A stretch of 64,000 bases of DNA from Biomaibacter acetigenes (GTDB taxonomy: Bacteria > Bacillota > Thermosediminibacteria > Thermosediminibacterales > Tepidanaerobacteraceae), in the NCBI RefSeq assembly GCF_003691585.1, contig NZ_CP033169.1, forward strand, positions 2,418,001 through 2,482,000. The letters run 5' to 3'. Of this stretch, positions 46,286 to 55,528 are shown piece after piece. How positions within the stretch are numbered: position 1 is the first letter of the stretch; every line of letters starts with the position of its first letter. The notes below the pieces were generated by a model. The model saw only the letters and a list, made by a program, of their open reading frames with translations. It searched no databases and was not told the origin of the DNA. The position numbers and the translations under genes are program-made.

Positions 46286-47033
46286 GAACGTTCCCCCCTC
46301 TTGAAAGTATTATATGGATATACGCAGCAACAACTGCAAAAGCCCCGACAGCAATTACATTAAGATTCAAATAGACTGTAAGGAAAAAACCGAGGAAAAA
46401 GTATATCATCGTATCGCTTTTAGCAATAGCCCTCATATTTAAAGCGATCCCGAGGGCAGGCATCATTCCTCCTATTACAATGAGAACATGCAACACCTTA
46501 CCGCCTAATAACTGTATTGCCGACTGTATTGCTTCAGGACCGTATAATGAGGCTAGAAATACCGGGAAGAAGCTAATTATAAAAAGAAAAATCTGTGGCG
46601 GAAAAACATTTATCAGCATTACTCCCCTGGTATCTCCCTTTTCCGCGAAAGCATCAGCCCAGTGGATAAAGATAACATTCACAGTAAGTCTTGCAAACCA
46701 GATCAAAGTGCCCAAAAGACCTATTGGAACTGCCAGAGCAAGAGCGGCTTCCGGCGTAATACCTGATGCTATGGCTATAGCGGTACCCACTGTCCCTGCC
46801 AGGGCCGGATCCCCGGGCAACGCTCCTCCAGCCGATATAAAGCCTAAATATATCAAGTTTATTGTTGCTCCCATTATTGCTCCCTGAACCGGATCACCAA
46901 GGACAAATCCCACCAACGTACCGGCCACCAGCGGTCTATATAACGTATAATAGCCTACTCCCGCAAGCCAGGTGCTATTCCCCAGATAGTAAATCATACC
47001 TATCAAGAATGCCTGCCAAAAATTGATGTGCAT
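46272..47033 (-). CDS. PTS mannose/sorbose-family transporter, IIC component
   Basis: 253 aa, seven or more hydrophobic segments, with the conserved GDPVQGAIMGATINLIYLG block. ATG with AAGGGAGGG upstream. A 189-bp gap separates it from IIB; that gap is AT-rich and has a plus-oriented AAGGCC/GGCCTT hairpin at 47097-47112. Confidence 0.93.
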   Translation of the reverse strand: MHINFWQAFLIGMIYYLGNSTWLAGVGYYTLYRPLVAGTLVGFVLGDPVQGAIMGATINLIYLGFISAGGALPGDPALAGTVGTAIAIASGITPEAALALAVPIGLLGTLIWFARLTVNVIFIHWADAFAEKGDTRGVMLINVFPPQIFLFIISFFPVFLASLYGPEAIQSAIQLLGGKVLHVLIVIGGMMPALGIALNMRAIAKSDTMIYFFLGFFLTVYLNLNVIAVGAFAVVAAYIHIILSRGGNVHGTV

Positions 47034-47222
47034 ACTTTCCCTCCTTTACAAAATTAAAGATGCATGATAGAATTTAAAAAAATCTATTTTTCTTTTAAGG
47101 CCTTTATGGCCTCTTTTTTTTTATAAAAAAGCTTTTATTTATAAGCAATTAAACAGTGGTAGCTTTTTTGAAATGCGTTACGGAAAGCCCTACATTAAGG
47201 TATATTTTTGCTTTCCTACGCA

Positions 47223-47699
47223 TTATAAGAACTTCTTTATTTCCACCCCCTTGTCATCAGGCACAATTCTAATCAGGATTGCAACTCCTTTTGACAGAAT
47301 ATTTTTAAATACTTCTCTCTCTTCCTGGGATGCAGAAATATTTTTATAAAGTAACTTTCTTCCTGCTCCTGCACCCATTCCACCAACGTTCAACTCCTTT
47401 ATTCCAACACCTCCTTCCATAAGTGCATAAATTGTCTTGGGGTGCTTTGCTAAAACTATTACCTTCTCACCCGGGGATCCTTCCCCTTTCAAGACTGCGA
47501 CGGCTTTTTGGGTATCATAAACTTCTACTTTTATCCCCGGAGGAGCTGCCATTTTGAGTACCTTCTCCATAAATGGATCTTGTGCCACATTATCATCCAC
47601 AATTATGATCCTATTAGCCTGCGTGTATTTTACCCATGCAGTCATTACTTGGCCATGAATAAGCCTATCATCTATTCTTGTAAGTACTATGTTTAACAT
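47223..47699 (-). CDS. PTS mannose/sorbose-family IIB component
   Basis: 158 aa cytoplasmic phosphocarrier. Phosphorylated histidine H15 in RIDDRLIHGQV and the typical IIIVDDNVAQDP segment. It takes phosphate from IIA and passes it to the incoming sugar at IIC/IID. Starts six bases after the IIA stop. Confidence 0.95.
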   Translation of the reverse strand: MLNIVLTRIDDRLIHGQVMTAWVKYTQANRIIIVDDNVAQDPFMEKVLKMAAPPGIKVEVYDTQKAVAVLKGEGSPGEKVIVLAKHPKTIYALMEGGVGIKELNVGGMGAGAGRKLLYKNISASQEEREVFKNILSKGVAILIRIVPDDKGVEIKKFL

Positions 47700-47705
47700 G
47701 TTTTT

Positions 47706-48149
47706 TTACCTCCCATCGACAACTTTTTTGATATTTTCTTCTGAGTACAGTTGCTGATATAAATCTTTAATGCCCAGTAATCCTGCTTCTATGCAGTGTT
47801 CTTTCAACTTTTTCAGATTATAAGATGATCTTAACATCAAAGCCTCTAAAACCATAGGCAGATTGACTCCTGTAATACACTCAAATTGCATGTTCTTAAA
47901 AAACTTCTTCATATTCAAAGCGGTGGCATTGGAGGGGCTACCGCCATAAAGATCTACAAATACCAATACTCCTTCCCCCTCTTCTAATTCCTTGATGGTT
48001 TTTGAGACCTTTTCGCTGAACCCATCTATACTATCACCATGAAAAAGCCCTAAAGTAGCCACATTCCTTTGTTTCCCCACGATCAGTTCGGCACTATATA
48101 AAAGTTCTTTTCCTAAATCACCATGGGTCACGATTAATACTCCAATCAT
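47706..48149 (-). CDS. PTS mannose-family IIA component
   Basis: 147 aa. Active-site H9 in LIVTHGDLG, and the FVDLYGGSPSNA motif of the mannose IIA fold. It receives phosphate from HPr and may also phosphorylate the LevR-type regulator encoded upstream. ATG with AAAGGATGATAAG upstream. Confidence 0.95.
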   Translation of the reverse strand: MIGVLIVTHGDLGKELLYSAELIVGKQRNVATLGLFHGDSIDGFSEKVSKTIKELEEGEGVLVFVDLYGGSPSNATALNMKKFFKNMQFECITGVNLPMVLEALMLRSSYNLKKLKEHCIEAGLLGIKDLYQQLYSEENIKKVVDGR

Positions 48150-48188
48150 CTTATCATCCTTTCTCCATACTCATTTCTTTTGCTATTG

Positions 48189-49361
48189 TTAATCTTTGTA
48201 AAAACACTTCTTTAATATCTGAATAACATCTTCTTTATATAATTTCTTAAAATTTCCCACTGGTCCTGGCTCGACAACTTTTCCAGCTATTATTTCAATA
48301 TCTTTTTCATATATTTTAAGATAATTGAGTCTGTATCCAACTCCCATCTTACTAAAAAACTTCTCAGTCATATCAATGCCTTCTATAGCGATTTCCTTAT
48401 CTGTTTTATGTTCATCATTTGCACCCCAGACGTTAGTTGCATATTGTTTAAATTTGCCATACCCTTCTTCCATCACATATTTAGCCCAATGAGGCCATAC
48501 TATGGCAAGACTTTCTCCATGCGGAATATCATAAATGGCACTAATTTCCTGACCAATTCTATGGGTTGTCCAATCCGAAATAACACCGGAACCTATAAGA
48601 CCGTTTAGAGCTAGACTGCTTGCCCACATTAAATTAGCTCGAGCATTATAGTCTTCAGGATCCTTCAGCGCCATCGTCAAATATTTGATAACCGTTTTTA
48701 ATAAACCTTCACAAAGCACATCTTGAACCATCGTCTCCTGATCATGATGGAAATATTGCTCCAATAAATGAATCATGATGTCTATACTGCCAAAAACAGT
48801 TTGATTATTTGGAACAGTATATGTACATTCCGGGTCAAGTATAGAAAATTTAGGATAAAGGGCTTCAGCGGATATCATTCTTTTTTCATGTTTTTCCCAA
48901 TTTGTTATTACAGCTGTGTCATTCATTTCGGAACCGGTTGCTGCTATTGTTAATACTGTCCCTATCGGCAATGCTTCCTTTATTGGTATTCTTTTAACGA
49001 ATAAATCCCATGGATCTCCATCATATTTAACTGCTGCAGCAATAGTTTTAGCAGTATCAATTGTGCTGCCTCCGCCGACAGCCAGGATAAATCCAATCCC
49101 TTTCTCTCTGCAGATTTCTATTCCTTTCTTAATTAATGATATCCTGGGGTTAGGAACAACACCCGATAATTCAAAAAAAATTATGTTGTATCTGTTTAAT
49201 TGTTTTAATACTTCATTATAAACCCCGTTTTTTCTAATACTTTCTCCCCCATATACAAACAATATTTTGTTGCTGTAGTTCTTGATTTCACTGCCAAGAT
49301 TAAATATTTGGCCTTTACCAAACAATATTTTCGTTGGATTGCAATAGATAAAATTCTCCAT
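48189..49361 (-). CDS. Iron-containing alcohol dehydrogenase
   Basis: 390 aa, YqhD/BdhA branch of Fe-ADHs. NAD(P) motif GGGSTIDTAKTIAA and iron/zinc-ligand region HLLEQYFHH with PHGESLAIVWPHW. It is the first gene of the sigma-54 PTS operon, with AGGAGGCAGATA before its ATG. Its likely job is reduction of the aldehyde released by the aldolase, which would recycle the NADH made by the Zn-dehydrogenase. Confidence 0.9.
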   Translation of the reverse strand: MENFIYCNPTKILFGKGQIFNLGSEIKNYSNKILFVYGGESIRKNGVYNEVLKQLNRYNIIFFELSGVVPNPRISLIKKGIEICREKGIGFILAVGGGSTIDTAKTIAAAVKYDGDPWDLFVKRIPIKEALPIGTVLTIAATGSEMNDTAVITNWEKHEKRMISAEALYPKFSILDPECTYTVPNNQTVFGSIDIMIHLLEQYFHHDQETMVQDVLCEGLLKTVIKYLTMALKDPEDYNARANLMWASSLALNGLIGSGVISDWTTHRIGQEISAIYDIPHGESLAIVWPHWAKYVMEEGYGKFKQYATNVWGANDEHKTDKEIAIEGIDMTEKFFSKMGVGYRLNYLKIYEKDIEIIAGKVVEPGPVGNFKKLYKEDVIQILKKCFYKD

Positions 49362-49438
49362 TATCTGCCTCCTCGTTTATTACGATTTTTTATTTTTAAT
49401 TCTTTGGCCGTATACTAATTTTTTTAGCAAAATATATC

Positions 49439-49454
49439 AGCAAATTTCATACCA
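49439..49454 (-). promoter_or_regulatory. Sigma-54 (-24/-12) promoter of the PTS operon
   Basis: TGGTATGAAATTTGCT on the minus strand: GG and GC with the required ten-base spacing. It lies about 77 bp before the Fe-ADH start and downstream of a GAFTGA-type activator gene, which supports the assignment. Confidence 0.85.
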
Positions 49455-49467
49455 TAGGTTTTTATAA

Positions 49468-49701
49468 TGTGTATCAACATCGATACATCAAATATATTAA
49501 TCCTCGAGGCAAGCCTTGTATTAATTTAAATGTTTGAATCGATGAAACTTTGTACGGCAGAATACTTACCCATAATTACCTGAATAAAAACTTAATGTGT
49601 ATCAAAAAAGCGGTCCTTTATTGGACCGCAAAATTCGTTACAGGATGTGTATCAAGCAAGTGTGTCAGGTTTTGTCGCAAGTGTATCAAAATGTGTATCA
49701 A
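49468..49701. repeat. Array of TGTGTATCAA repeats (candidate upstream activating sites)
   Basis: TGTGTATCAA occurs at 49468-49477, 49596-49605, 49646-49655 and 49692-49701, with a nine-of-ten copy at 49680-49689. The first copy is followed by GATACA, making an inverted repeat. The last two lie inside the 3' end of the activator gene, and one overlaps its terminator tail. The array sits upstream of the sigma-54 promoter, as expected for LevR-type enhancer sites. Confidence 0.75.
49603..49630 (-). terminator. Terminator of the LevR-type regulator gene
   Basis: GCGGTCC-AATAAA-GGACCGC followed by TTTTTT on the minus strand, 22 bp after the regulator stop. Its U-tract touches a TGTGTATCAA repeat. 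Confidence 0.9.
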
Positions 49702-52396
49702 ACATTTCCACCACATAGGCCAGTTCCGCATCGGGTATGTTTATGCCGAAGACCTCTTCTATCAACTCAAAGTGTTTCCTCAATACCTCAAACACATTAT
49801 TTCGTACCTTTTTAAGTTCCTCCAGATTGTTATAAGGTAGAGACTCGCCTTTAATGACTCTTTCCACCATACATGAACAGTGAAACAAAAATTTTATGGT
49901 GATATCATCGTCGATTTTTTCTCCGAATTCCGCCAGTATTTTTTCCAGGACATCGTTCAAGGCGCTGCAGGCTTTTTGTGGATTTAAAAAGGTCAGGGTC
50001 TTGCCCAGGATATCTACCAGAATACCTTGAAAGAAGCGACCGCCATATTCGTTCAACGACGCAACATCTTTTATGTCCTGTTGCTGTCCGATGAAAGGAC
50101 TTAAGCTCTTCACATCTTCCACCAGGGTATCAAGATCCAGATCCGGCATCAAAGCTTTGCGGGTGGCTTCTATGACCATGGGGGTGCTTACCATTTCAAC
50201 AACCCTGGTGGGAATGCCAGTTTTTTCTGTTATCAACTGAGAAAAAGCAACTAGGGAGCCCATATCCACCAGGATAAGAACCCCTTTTCCCCGATCTATC
50301 TTTCTTACTTCTTCCACAGCTCTGTCAAGTATCACTTCAACCTTTTCTTCCAGGGGCATATCCAGGGCCCGGGCATGATCAACTCCCAGCAGGGCGTTGG
50401 CCACCTGGGCCATGGTGCTGGCCGCCGCATGTCCATGGGCTATCACCAGAACGCCAGTATTGCCCCGGCCTTTGCCTGCCTTTACAGCGTATAAAAACAT
50501 GGCAAGATATGCGACTTCATCTTCGGGGATGCTTATACCCAGTTTTTCTTCCAAACTTACCTTTATCTTTTTCGCCAGATCATATTCTCCCGGGTGTTCT
50601 TTTAAAATACTTTCCTTATCTGGGTGTGATATTACGGTGCCTAACCGAAGTCTTTTCATCAATGTCTCCACATGAAGGGCTATACCGTATATGACCTTTT
50701 TATTTAATGGACCGCCGAATACTCCCTCTACATTTTTTAAAGTATCTTCCACGGCCTCAAGGATCTGCGGGCTAACTATCTTAGATATGGCCTCCCGATC
50801 CACACTGGCGTCTTTCGGCCTTATCCTGGAGAAAAATTCCTCAAAATAATCTTTTATCTCGCCATCTACTTTCTCCCGGATCTGTCTTTCGGAAAGGCCT
50901 TCTCCTGCATATTTTCGCCATGTATTTTGAATAATTTCATAAAAATCATCACCCGTCTTATATTCATCCAGCATTAAAATTTCATGGATATTTGAGGGGC
51001 CTTTGTCCTGTGCGTCAAATAGTACATCCTCACTACCGCTTAAGTTGAAATTTTTCACCAGTTCTTCCCTTTTTTCGCCGATTTTAAAGAAACCTTCCCT
51101 TACCCTCTGGGAAAGCTGGGATAATTTTACCTCTACGGTGTCTTTCTTAAATGTCATATAATCCAAGAAAGCCCTGGCACATATGAGCTGGATATCGCTT
51201 TTGAGTTGCCCTATATTTCCCGGGCAATCATAGAGCATAAAAGCCTTGATAACTTCTTTCGAAACCCTTACAGGAGCTTTTATTCTGACCGATTCATCCC
51301 GGAAAAACCGGCATATGAGGGCCATGCGCTCCTGAAGGGTACGCTCTTCCAGGCTGGGTAGTTTGATGACTACCGGAATCCTTCGTAAAAAAGTATGGAG
51401 CATGGCGGACTCCGGTTCCTCTGTGGTGGCAGCTATGATAAGCACCCGGACTTTTCTCGTGTTCTCCGATTCTCCGAGACGCCGATAGATACCTTTATCC
51501 ATCAGCAGAAACATCATTTCCTGACCTTCCGGCGGCAGGCGGTGAACTTCATCCAGAAATAATATCCCTCCATCGGCATTATCTACCAGACCCCGCTTCT
51601 CCCTGTCGGCTCCGGTGAAAGCACCCTTTACATGGCCGAAGAGCTGGGACATCAAAAGCTGTGGGTTCTCGGCATAGTCGGCGCAGTTAAACACAATAAA
51701 TGGCGCTCTCGGCGGTAACTTTTTCACTTCCACCGCATACCTGTACATGGCTTCGGCAAAGGTGGTCTTACCCACGCCGGTAGGCCCCACGACCAGCGTA
51801 TGAAGTCCGCCGGGCGGATACAATACGGCGGCCTTGGCCTGCTCCACCTGGGCTTTGAGGCTCTCCCGGGCACCTATCATGTTGTCCAGCACGCTTTTTT
51901 CGGTCAGGCAATTATCATTTATGTTGTTAAAATTAAATTTATCTTCTCTATGTTCGGCTGTTACTAATCTATTCGGAGACCCATGCAGTTCTGTAACAGC
52001 TTTAGTTTGAAATATTTCTTTATCATCAATGCGGTTACTGTCACTTATGCCATTTTTAAGCATTCTTCTGAAGGTTTCGTAATTTTCTATTACCGGGTTA
52101 TCTACTTTTAATCCCCATTTCGATTCCAGAATATATTTATCAACGTAAAGAACCGGCTTACCCTCTATTTTTACTACCTTGCCCTCCCGTACAAGGCGGT
52201 TTAATTCCTTACTGGTGTTGTTTCGGCTTACACCGATGAGTCCTCCGATAAAGCTTGCCTCAAAACCGATCCTCTGGTCTTGATGGAGCTTTTCTAGCTG
52301 CAATGACTCAGTGAGCTCCCTGAGTTTCCGATACACTTTCTCTTTCCTCTTCAGTGATTTATTATTTCCACTGTTTGCTTCGATTCTATCTTTCAA
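49652..52396 (-). CDS. LevR-type sigma-54 activator with PRD and EIIA-like domains
   Basis: 914 aa. N-terminal winged-HTH segment (about residues 30-90), then an AAA+ domain with Walker [13 protein letters not shown], the sigma-54 contact loop KGAFTGA and Walker [14 protein letters not shown] first PRD follows, then a mannose-IIA-like domain ([26 protein letters not shown]) and a C-terminal PRD with histidine. In this family, phosphorylation by PTS proteins tunes activity according to substrate. It controls the PTS operon downstream through the sigma-54 promoter at 49.45 kb. Confidence 0.93.
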   Translation of the reverse strand: MKDRIEANSGNNKSLKRKEKVYRKLRELTESLQLEKLHQDQRIGFEASFIGGLIGVSRNNTSKELNRLVREGKVVKIEGKPVLYVDKYILESKWGLKVDNPVIENYETFRRMLKNGISDSNRIDDKEIFQTKAVTELHGSPNRLVTAEHREDKFNFNNINDNCLTEKSVLDNMIGARESLKAQVEQAKAAVLYPPGGLHTLVVGPTGVGKTTFAEAMYRYAVEVKKLPPRAPFIVFNCADYAENPQLLMSQLFGHVKGAFTGADREKRGLVDNADGGILFLDEVHRLPPEGQEMMFLLMDKGIYRRLGESENTRKVRVLIIAATTEEPESAMLHTFLRRIPVVIKLPSLEERTLQERMALICRFFRDESVRIKAPVRVSKEVIKAFMLYDCPGNIGQLKSDIQLICARAFLDYMTFKKDTVEVKLSQLSQRVREGFFKIGEKREELVKNFNLSGSEDVLFDAQDKGPSNIHEILMLDEYKTGDDFYEIIQNTWRKYAGEGLSERQIREKVDGEIKDYFEEFFSRIRPKDASVDREAISKIVSPQILEAVEDTLKNVEGVFGGPLNKKVIYGIALHVETLMKRLRLGTVISHPDKESILKEHPGEYDLAKKIKVSLEEKLGISIPEDEVAYLAMFLYAVKAGKGRGNTGVLVIAHGHAAASTMAQVANALLGVDHARALDMPLEEKVEVILDRAVEEVRKIDRGKGVLILVDMGSLVAFSQLITEKTGIPTRVVEMVSTPMVIEATRKALMPDLDLDTLVEDVKSLSPFIGQQQDIKDVASLNEYGGRFFQGILVDILGKTLTFLNPQKACSALNDVLEKILAEFGEKIDDDITIKFLFHCSCMVERVIKGESLPYNNLEELKKVRNNVFEVLRKHFELIEEVFGINIPDAELAYVVEMFDTHFDTLATKPDTLA

Positions 52397-52436
52397 AATG
52401 CTACCCTCCTTTTATAACAATTCTTTACCACCTTTA

Positions 52437-52465
52437 TAAAAGGCCTCCATTGGGAGGCCTTTTTG
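52437..52465 (-). terminator. Terminator after the MFS gene
   Basis: AAAAGGCCTCC/GGAGGCCTTTT hairpin with T-rich flanks on both sides, two bases after the MFS stop. It could work in both directions. Confidence 0.85.
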
Positions 52466-52467
52466 CA

Positions 52468-53880
52468 TCAATTTTCAGGCAGCCTCTCGTGATTTATACT
52501 TTGTTTTCCCCGCACCGATGATGCCAGCATACAGAGTATGTCTATAACGGCGGTCAACAAGAAAACATCCCTTAGCCCATTCATGAAAGCAGCATCCTGA
52601 AGGTGCTTTCCGGTTAGCGGTAAAATCTTCAGATAGTATGAATGTCGGAGGGCAAAAAGCCCGCTCCCCAGAGCAACCCCCAGCACCATACCCACATTTC
52701 TCATGGTGGCAAGGACTCCGGAAGCTATTCCCTGCCTTTCCCGCGGGGCGCTGCCCATTACCGAGCTGTTGTTGGGAGTTTGAAAGAGGCCATTTCCCAG
52801 GCCAAACAGCACCAGCCTCCACACCACATCAAAGCTAGTGGAAGAAAGGCTTAGAGTGCTCATAAGGTACAGGGCTACGGAACATATCAATGCTCCGCCG
52901 GTGCTCAAAAACAGCGGGCCGATTTTATCGGAAAGAGTACCGCTGATGGGCGCCACAAGCAGCATGGTAATGGGGAAAGCCGTCATTATAAGACCGATTC
53001 TGTTTGCGGAATAACCTGCCCGGGTAAGAAAAAACGGCGTCAAGAATATCATAGTGTACTGCGCAATGAAGTTTAAAAGGCAGCTCAAATTCCCTGCCGA
53101 AAACATCCGGTTGGAAAACAGCGAAAGGTCCAGCATAGGTTCCCTGGCCCTTTTTTCCTGCAGGATAAAAGCTGTAAAAGCCAGGATAAATATTATCAGC
53201 AGGGAATAACCCAGGCCGGAAGTCCAACCGATTTCCTGGCCTTTGCTGATATATAAAAGCAGGCTTGCAAGAAAAATAAAACCAAATAATGCTCCGAGAG
53301 GATCAAATTTTTCTTTTTTTAGAACGCCTCTCTGGGGTATTACGTTTCTTGCCCAGAAATATCCTCCTATACCTATGGGGAGATTTATAAAAAATATAGA
53401 CCTCCAGCCAAAACTTTTAAGCAAAAATCCCCCGAAGGACGGACCTATAGCAAGCCCCACCGCCACTGCCATGGCATTATATCCCAGAGCTTTGCCCCGC
53501 TCTTCCTGAGGAAAAGTTTTGGTTATGATGGCCGGCGCCACAGCCATCATCAGACCGGCCCCAGCCGCTTGAAAGGCTCTTGCTATGATAAGAACCCCTA
53601 TGGCGGGCGATAATCCGCATAATGCCGAAGCTGCCGTAAAGATGAGCATTCCCCATAGGAAGAGTTTTTTATACCCCAGCATATCCCCCAGTCTTCCATA
53701 AGTAAGAAGGAGACTACTCAACACCAGGAGATATGACATCGAAACCCAGCTCACCGTGGTCATCCCGACTTTGAACACCTCAGACAATGTGGGCATGGCA
53801 ACATTTACCACGCTGCCATCCAACGGGCCCATGATGGTCCCTAACAATACCGCTGCCAATATCCTGTATTTGTTGTCCAT
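52468..53880 (-). CDS. MFS transporter, DHA2 (EmrB/QacA) drug-efflux family
   Basis: 470 aa with about 14 hydrophobic segments. N-terminal motif GTIMGPLDGSVVNVAMPTL (motif D1-like), LLTYGRLGDMLGYKK (motif A), and motif C around GFLLKSFGWRSIFFINLPIG. Proton-coupled export of hydrophobic or cationic compounds is the family role; substrate unknown. A single-gene unit with no linked regulator. Confidence 0.9.
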   Translation of the reverse strand: MDNKYRILAAVLLGTIMGPLDGSVVNVAMPTLSEVFKVGMTTVSWVSMSYLLVLSSLLLTYGRLGDMLGYKKLFLWGMLIFTAASALCGLSPAIGVLIIARAFQAAGAGLMMAVAPAIITKTFPQEERGKALGYNAMAVAVGLAIGPSFGGFLLKSFGWRSIFFINLPIGIGGYFWARNVIPQRGVLKKEKFDPLGALFGFIFLASLLLYISKGQEIGWTSGLGYSLLIIFILAFTAFILQEKRAREPMLDLSLFSNRMFSAGNLSCLLNFIAQYTMIFLTPFFLTRAGYSANRIGLIMTAFPITMLLVAPISGTLSDKIGPLFLSTGGALICSVALYLMSTLSLSSTSFDVVWRLVLFGLGNGLFQTPNNSSVMGSAPRERQGIASGVLATMRNVGMVLGVALGSGLFALRHSYYLKILPLTGKHLQDAAFMNGLRDVFLLTAVIDILCMLASSVRGKQSINHERLPEN

Positions 53881-54039
53881 ATCTTGCCTCCATCCGGTGG
53901 GAATTTTTCACTTAATACATTTTAACATTTACTTATAATAAATTAAAGCTGCTTTTAAAGATTCTTTTTTAATCTCAAAAGTTGTCATGCCTGTCTTCAA
54001 ATTGTGAAAAAGAACATTTTCGCTATTATGGGAATTTTC

Positions 54040-54068
54040 TTGAAATTTCTTTTGTATTATGTTAATAT
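54040..54068 (+). promoter_or_regulatory. Sigma-A promoter of the small cysteine-rich protein gene
   Basis: TTGAAA (54040-54045), 17-bp spacer, TAATAT (54063-54068). Confidence 0.75.
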
Positions 54069-54080
54069 ATTATTACCAAA

Positions 54081-54094
54081 GTATTCGAGAATAC
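54081..54094. promoter_or_regulatory. Perfect palindrome GTATTCGAGAATAC (candidate operator)
   Basis: Six-base arms GTATTC/GAATAC with GA between, located about 13 bp after the -10 and 22 bp before the ATG, a classical repressor position. It does not match LexA, Fur or NikR consensus sites that I know. Confidence 0.6.
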
Positions 54095-54114
54095 GTGTAT
54101 GAAAGGATGGTTAT

Positions 54115-55488
54115 TTATGGCAACTCCACAGAAAGTAAATTATACCGATATCTCCAGGTGTCAGTATCTGAAATGCGAGGACACTTGCTATGGCCCCATA
54201 TGCTATTGCACCCTGGAGGCCTGGGGTGAAAAGGCCGTATGCGGCCAGCCGGTAAAAGAAGCGTGTGAAAAGGAACATTACATCGTAATGTAAAAGGCGG
54301 ACATTTAAGTCCGCTAATTTTTTTGAGAGGCGGTTTTTTCCCCAGCCTTATCACGTATCTCATTTTACCGTCTTCTTTAAACTTGTCTACCCATGTGGGG
54401 ATTTGATCTACATCTTTAACATTTATTCTATTTTGCTGTAAATCCTTCTCAATGGTTATCTTCAAAATTACGCCCTCATCGGTATAGGGAAACCTCTGGG
54501 CTGAGATAAAGTTTCCCAGGGAATAAGCCGCATATCTTTCAACCATTTCGCCTCCTGGGCCTATCACCCTTACCCATTCCCCTGGCTGCGTCACATGGGG
54601 GTGGCTGCCTATCACTACATCAGCTCCTTTTTCCAGGAGCATTTTAGCCAGCTTTTTCTGCTGTTCCGACGCGACTCTCTGATATTCCTGTCCAAAATGA
54701 AGGTATACTACCACCGCATCGGCGGATTGCCGGGCTTTAGTCAGGTCTTTTAAAATAGTGTCTTCCTCGATTAAATTTACAAGATATGGCTTGTCTTTGG
54801 GAACAGGATTGCCGTTGGTGCCGTAGGTATAAGCCAGAAAGGCGATTTTGACGCCGTTTATTTCTTTAATCACTATTCTGTCCCTTTCCCCGGCGGTCCT
54901 GCTGGTTCCTACTGCCATAAGTCTCCTTTGCTCCAGCACATCTATTGTCCTGACAACGCCTTTTTCTCCGCGGTCCAGGCAATGGTTGTTTGATGTCATT
55001 ATAATGTCAAACCCCGCATCTTTCAATGCATCGGCCAGCTCGTCGGGACTGTTGAATTTGGGGTAGCCAGTAAATTTTAGCTCCTTGCCTCCCAGAGTAG
55101 TCTCAAGATTGGCCATGGCTATGTCCGCGGAAGAAATCTCATCCTTCACATCCTGAAAAAACATCGAATAATTATAAAGCCCCGTTTCGGAATCATATCC
55201 CGACCATATCTGGCCATCATGCATCATCACATCCCCCACCGCTGCTATAGTGACGGTGGAGTTTGATACAGGATTTAATTGACCTTTATCCTGCCGGTTG
55301 GAAATAGTATTTTCATCATACATTGCCGCTACTCCCGGCTTTGCATTGTTTTGCAATCTTTGCGTCAGATTACCATTGGCTTTAAAAATGCCGGTAAAAT
55401 TCTTTATGGAACCAATATTCAGAAATCCGGCTATAAAAAGCACTGCCACACCGCCGGCTATGCTGCCCCTTTTCCAGGGTTCCCCCAT
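54115..55488 (-). CDS. capA: CapA-family protein (poly-gamma-glutamate synthesis-type phosphoesterase), 3' end suspect
   Basis: Membrane-anchored, metallophosphatase-fold protein (anchor about residues 8-24; AAVGDVMMHD, MANLETTLGG, TSNNHCLDRG, IGSHPHVTQ). ATG at 55488 with AAAGGGGGAGAGCTT upstream. As read, the frame runs through the terminator and antisense across the small cysteine-rich gene to 54115. The last 65 or so residues (after RLGKK) look non-coding. One extra base in the T-run 54334-54339 (plus strand) would give TASQKN and a TAG at 54314-54316, exactly at the terminator. I therefore think the true end is near 54314. Confidence 0.85.
   Translation of the reverse strand: MGEPWKRGSIAGGVAVLFIAGFLNIGSIKNFTGIFKANGNLTQRLQNNAKPGVAAMYDENTISNRQDKGQLNPVSNSTVTIAAVGDVMMHDGQIWSGYDSETGLYNYSMFFQDVKDEISSADIAMANLETTLGGKELKFTGYPKFNSPDELADALKDAGFDIIMTSNNHCLDRGEKGVVRTIDVLEQRRLMAVGTSRTAGERDRIVIKEINGVKIAFLAYTYGTNGNPVPKDKPYLVNLIEEDTILKDLTKARQSADAVVVYLHFGQEYQRVASEQQKKLAKMLLEKGADVVIGSHPHVTQPGEWVRVIGPGGEMVERYAAYSLGNFISAQRFPYTDEGVILKITIEKDLQQNRINVKDVDQIPTWVDKFKEDGKMRYVIRLGKKPPLKKISGLKCPPFTLRCNVPFHTLLLPAGRIRPFHPRPPGCNSIWGHSKCPRISDTDTWRYRYNLLSVELP
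54117..54293 (+). CDS. Small cysteine-rich protein, unknown function
   Basis: 58 aa from the ATG at 54117 (AAAGGATGG upstream). Seven cysteines: SRC-x4-KC-x3-TC-x4-IC-x-C, then VC and AC. No signal peptide or membrane helix. The cysteine pattern could hold a metal or an Fe-S cluster, but it matches no ferredoxin motif I recognise. The gene has its own promoter, palindromic operator, RBS and terminator. The frame on the opposite strand belongs to read-through of capA. Confidence 0.75.
   Translation: MATPQKVNYTDISRCQYLKCEDTCYGPICYCTLEAWGEKAVCGQPVKEACEKEHYIVM
54296..54324 (+). terminator. Terminator of the small cysteine-rich gene (bidirectional)
   Basis: GCGGAC-ATTTAA-GTCCGC followed by TAATTTTTTT on the plus strand, three bases after the TAA stop. 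On the minus strand the same stem is followed by CTTTTA and probably ends capA too. Confidence 0.88.
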
Positions 55489-55528
55489 AAGCTCTCCCCC
55501 TTTATGCCCATTAATCATGCCAAAGCCA

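Noticed and set aside
47095-47125. Plus-strand terminator AAGGCC/GGCCT with T-run in the PTS operon
   Set aside because: No plus-strand gene precedes it, and on the minus strand the tail is not U-rich; too weak to call within the IIB-IIC gap.
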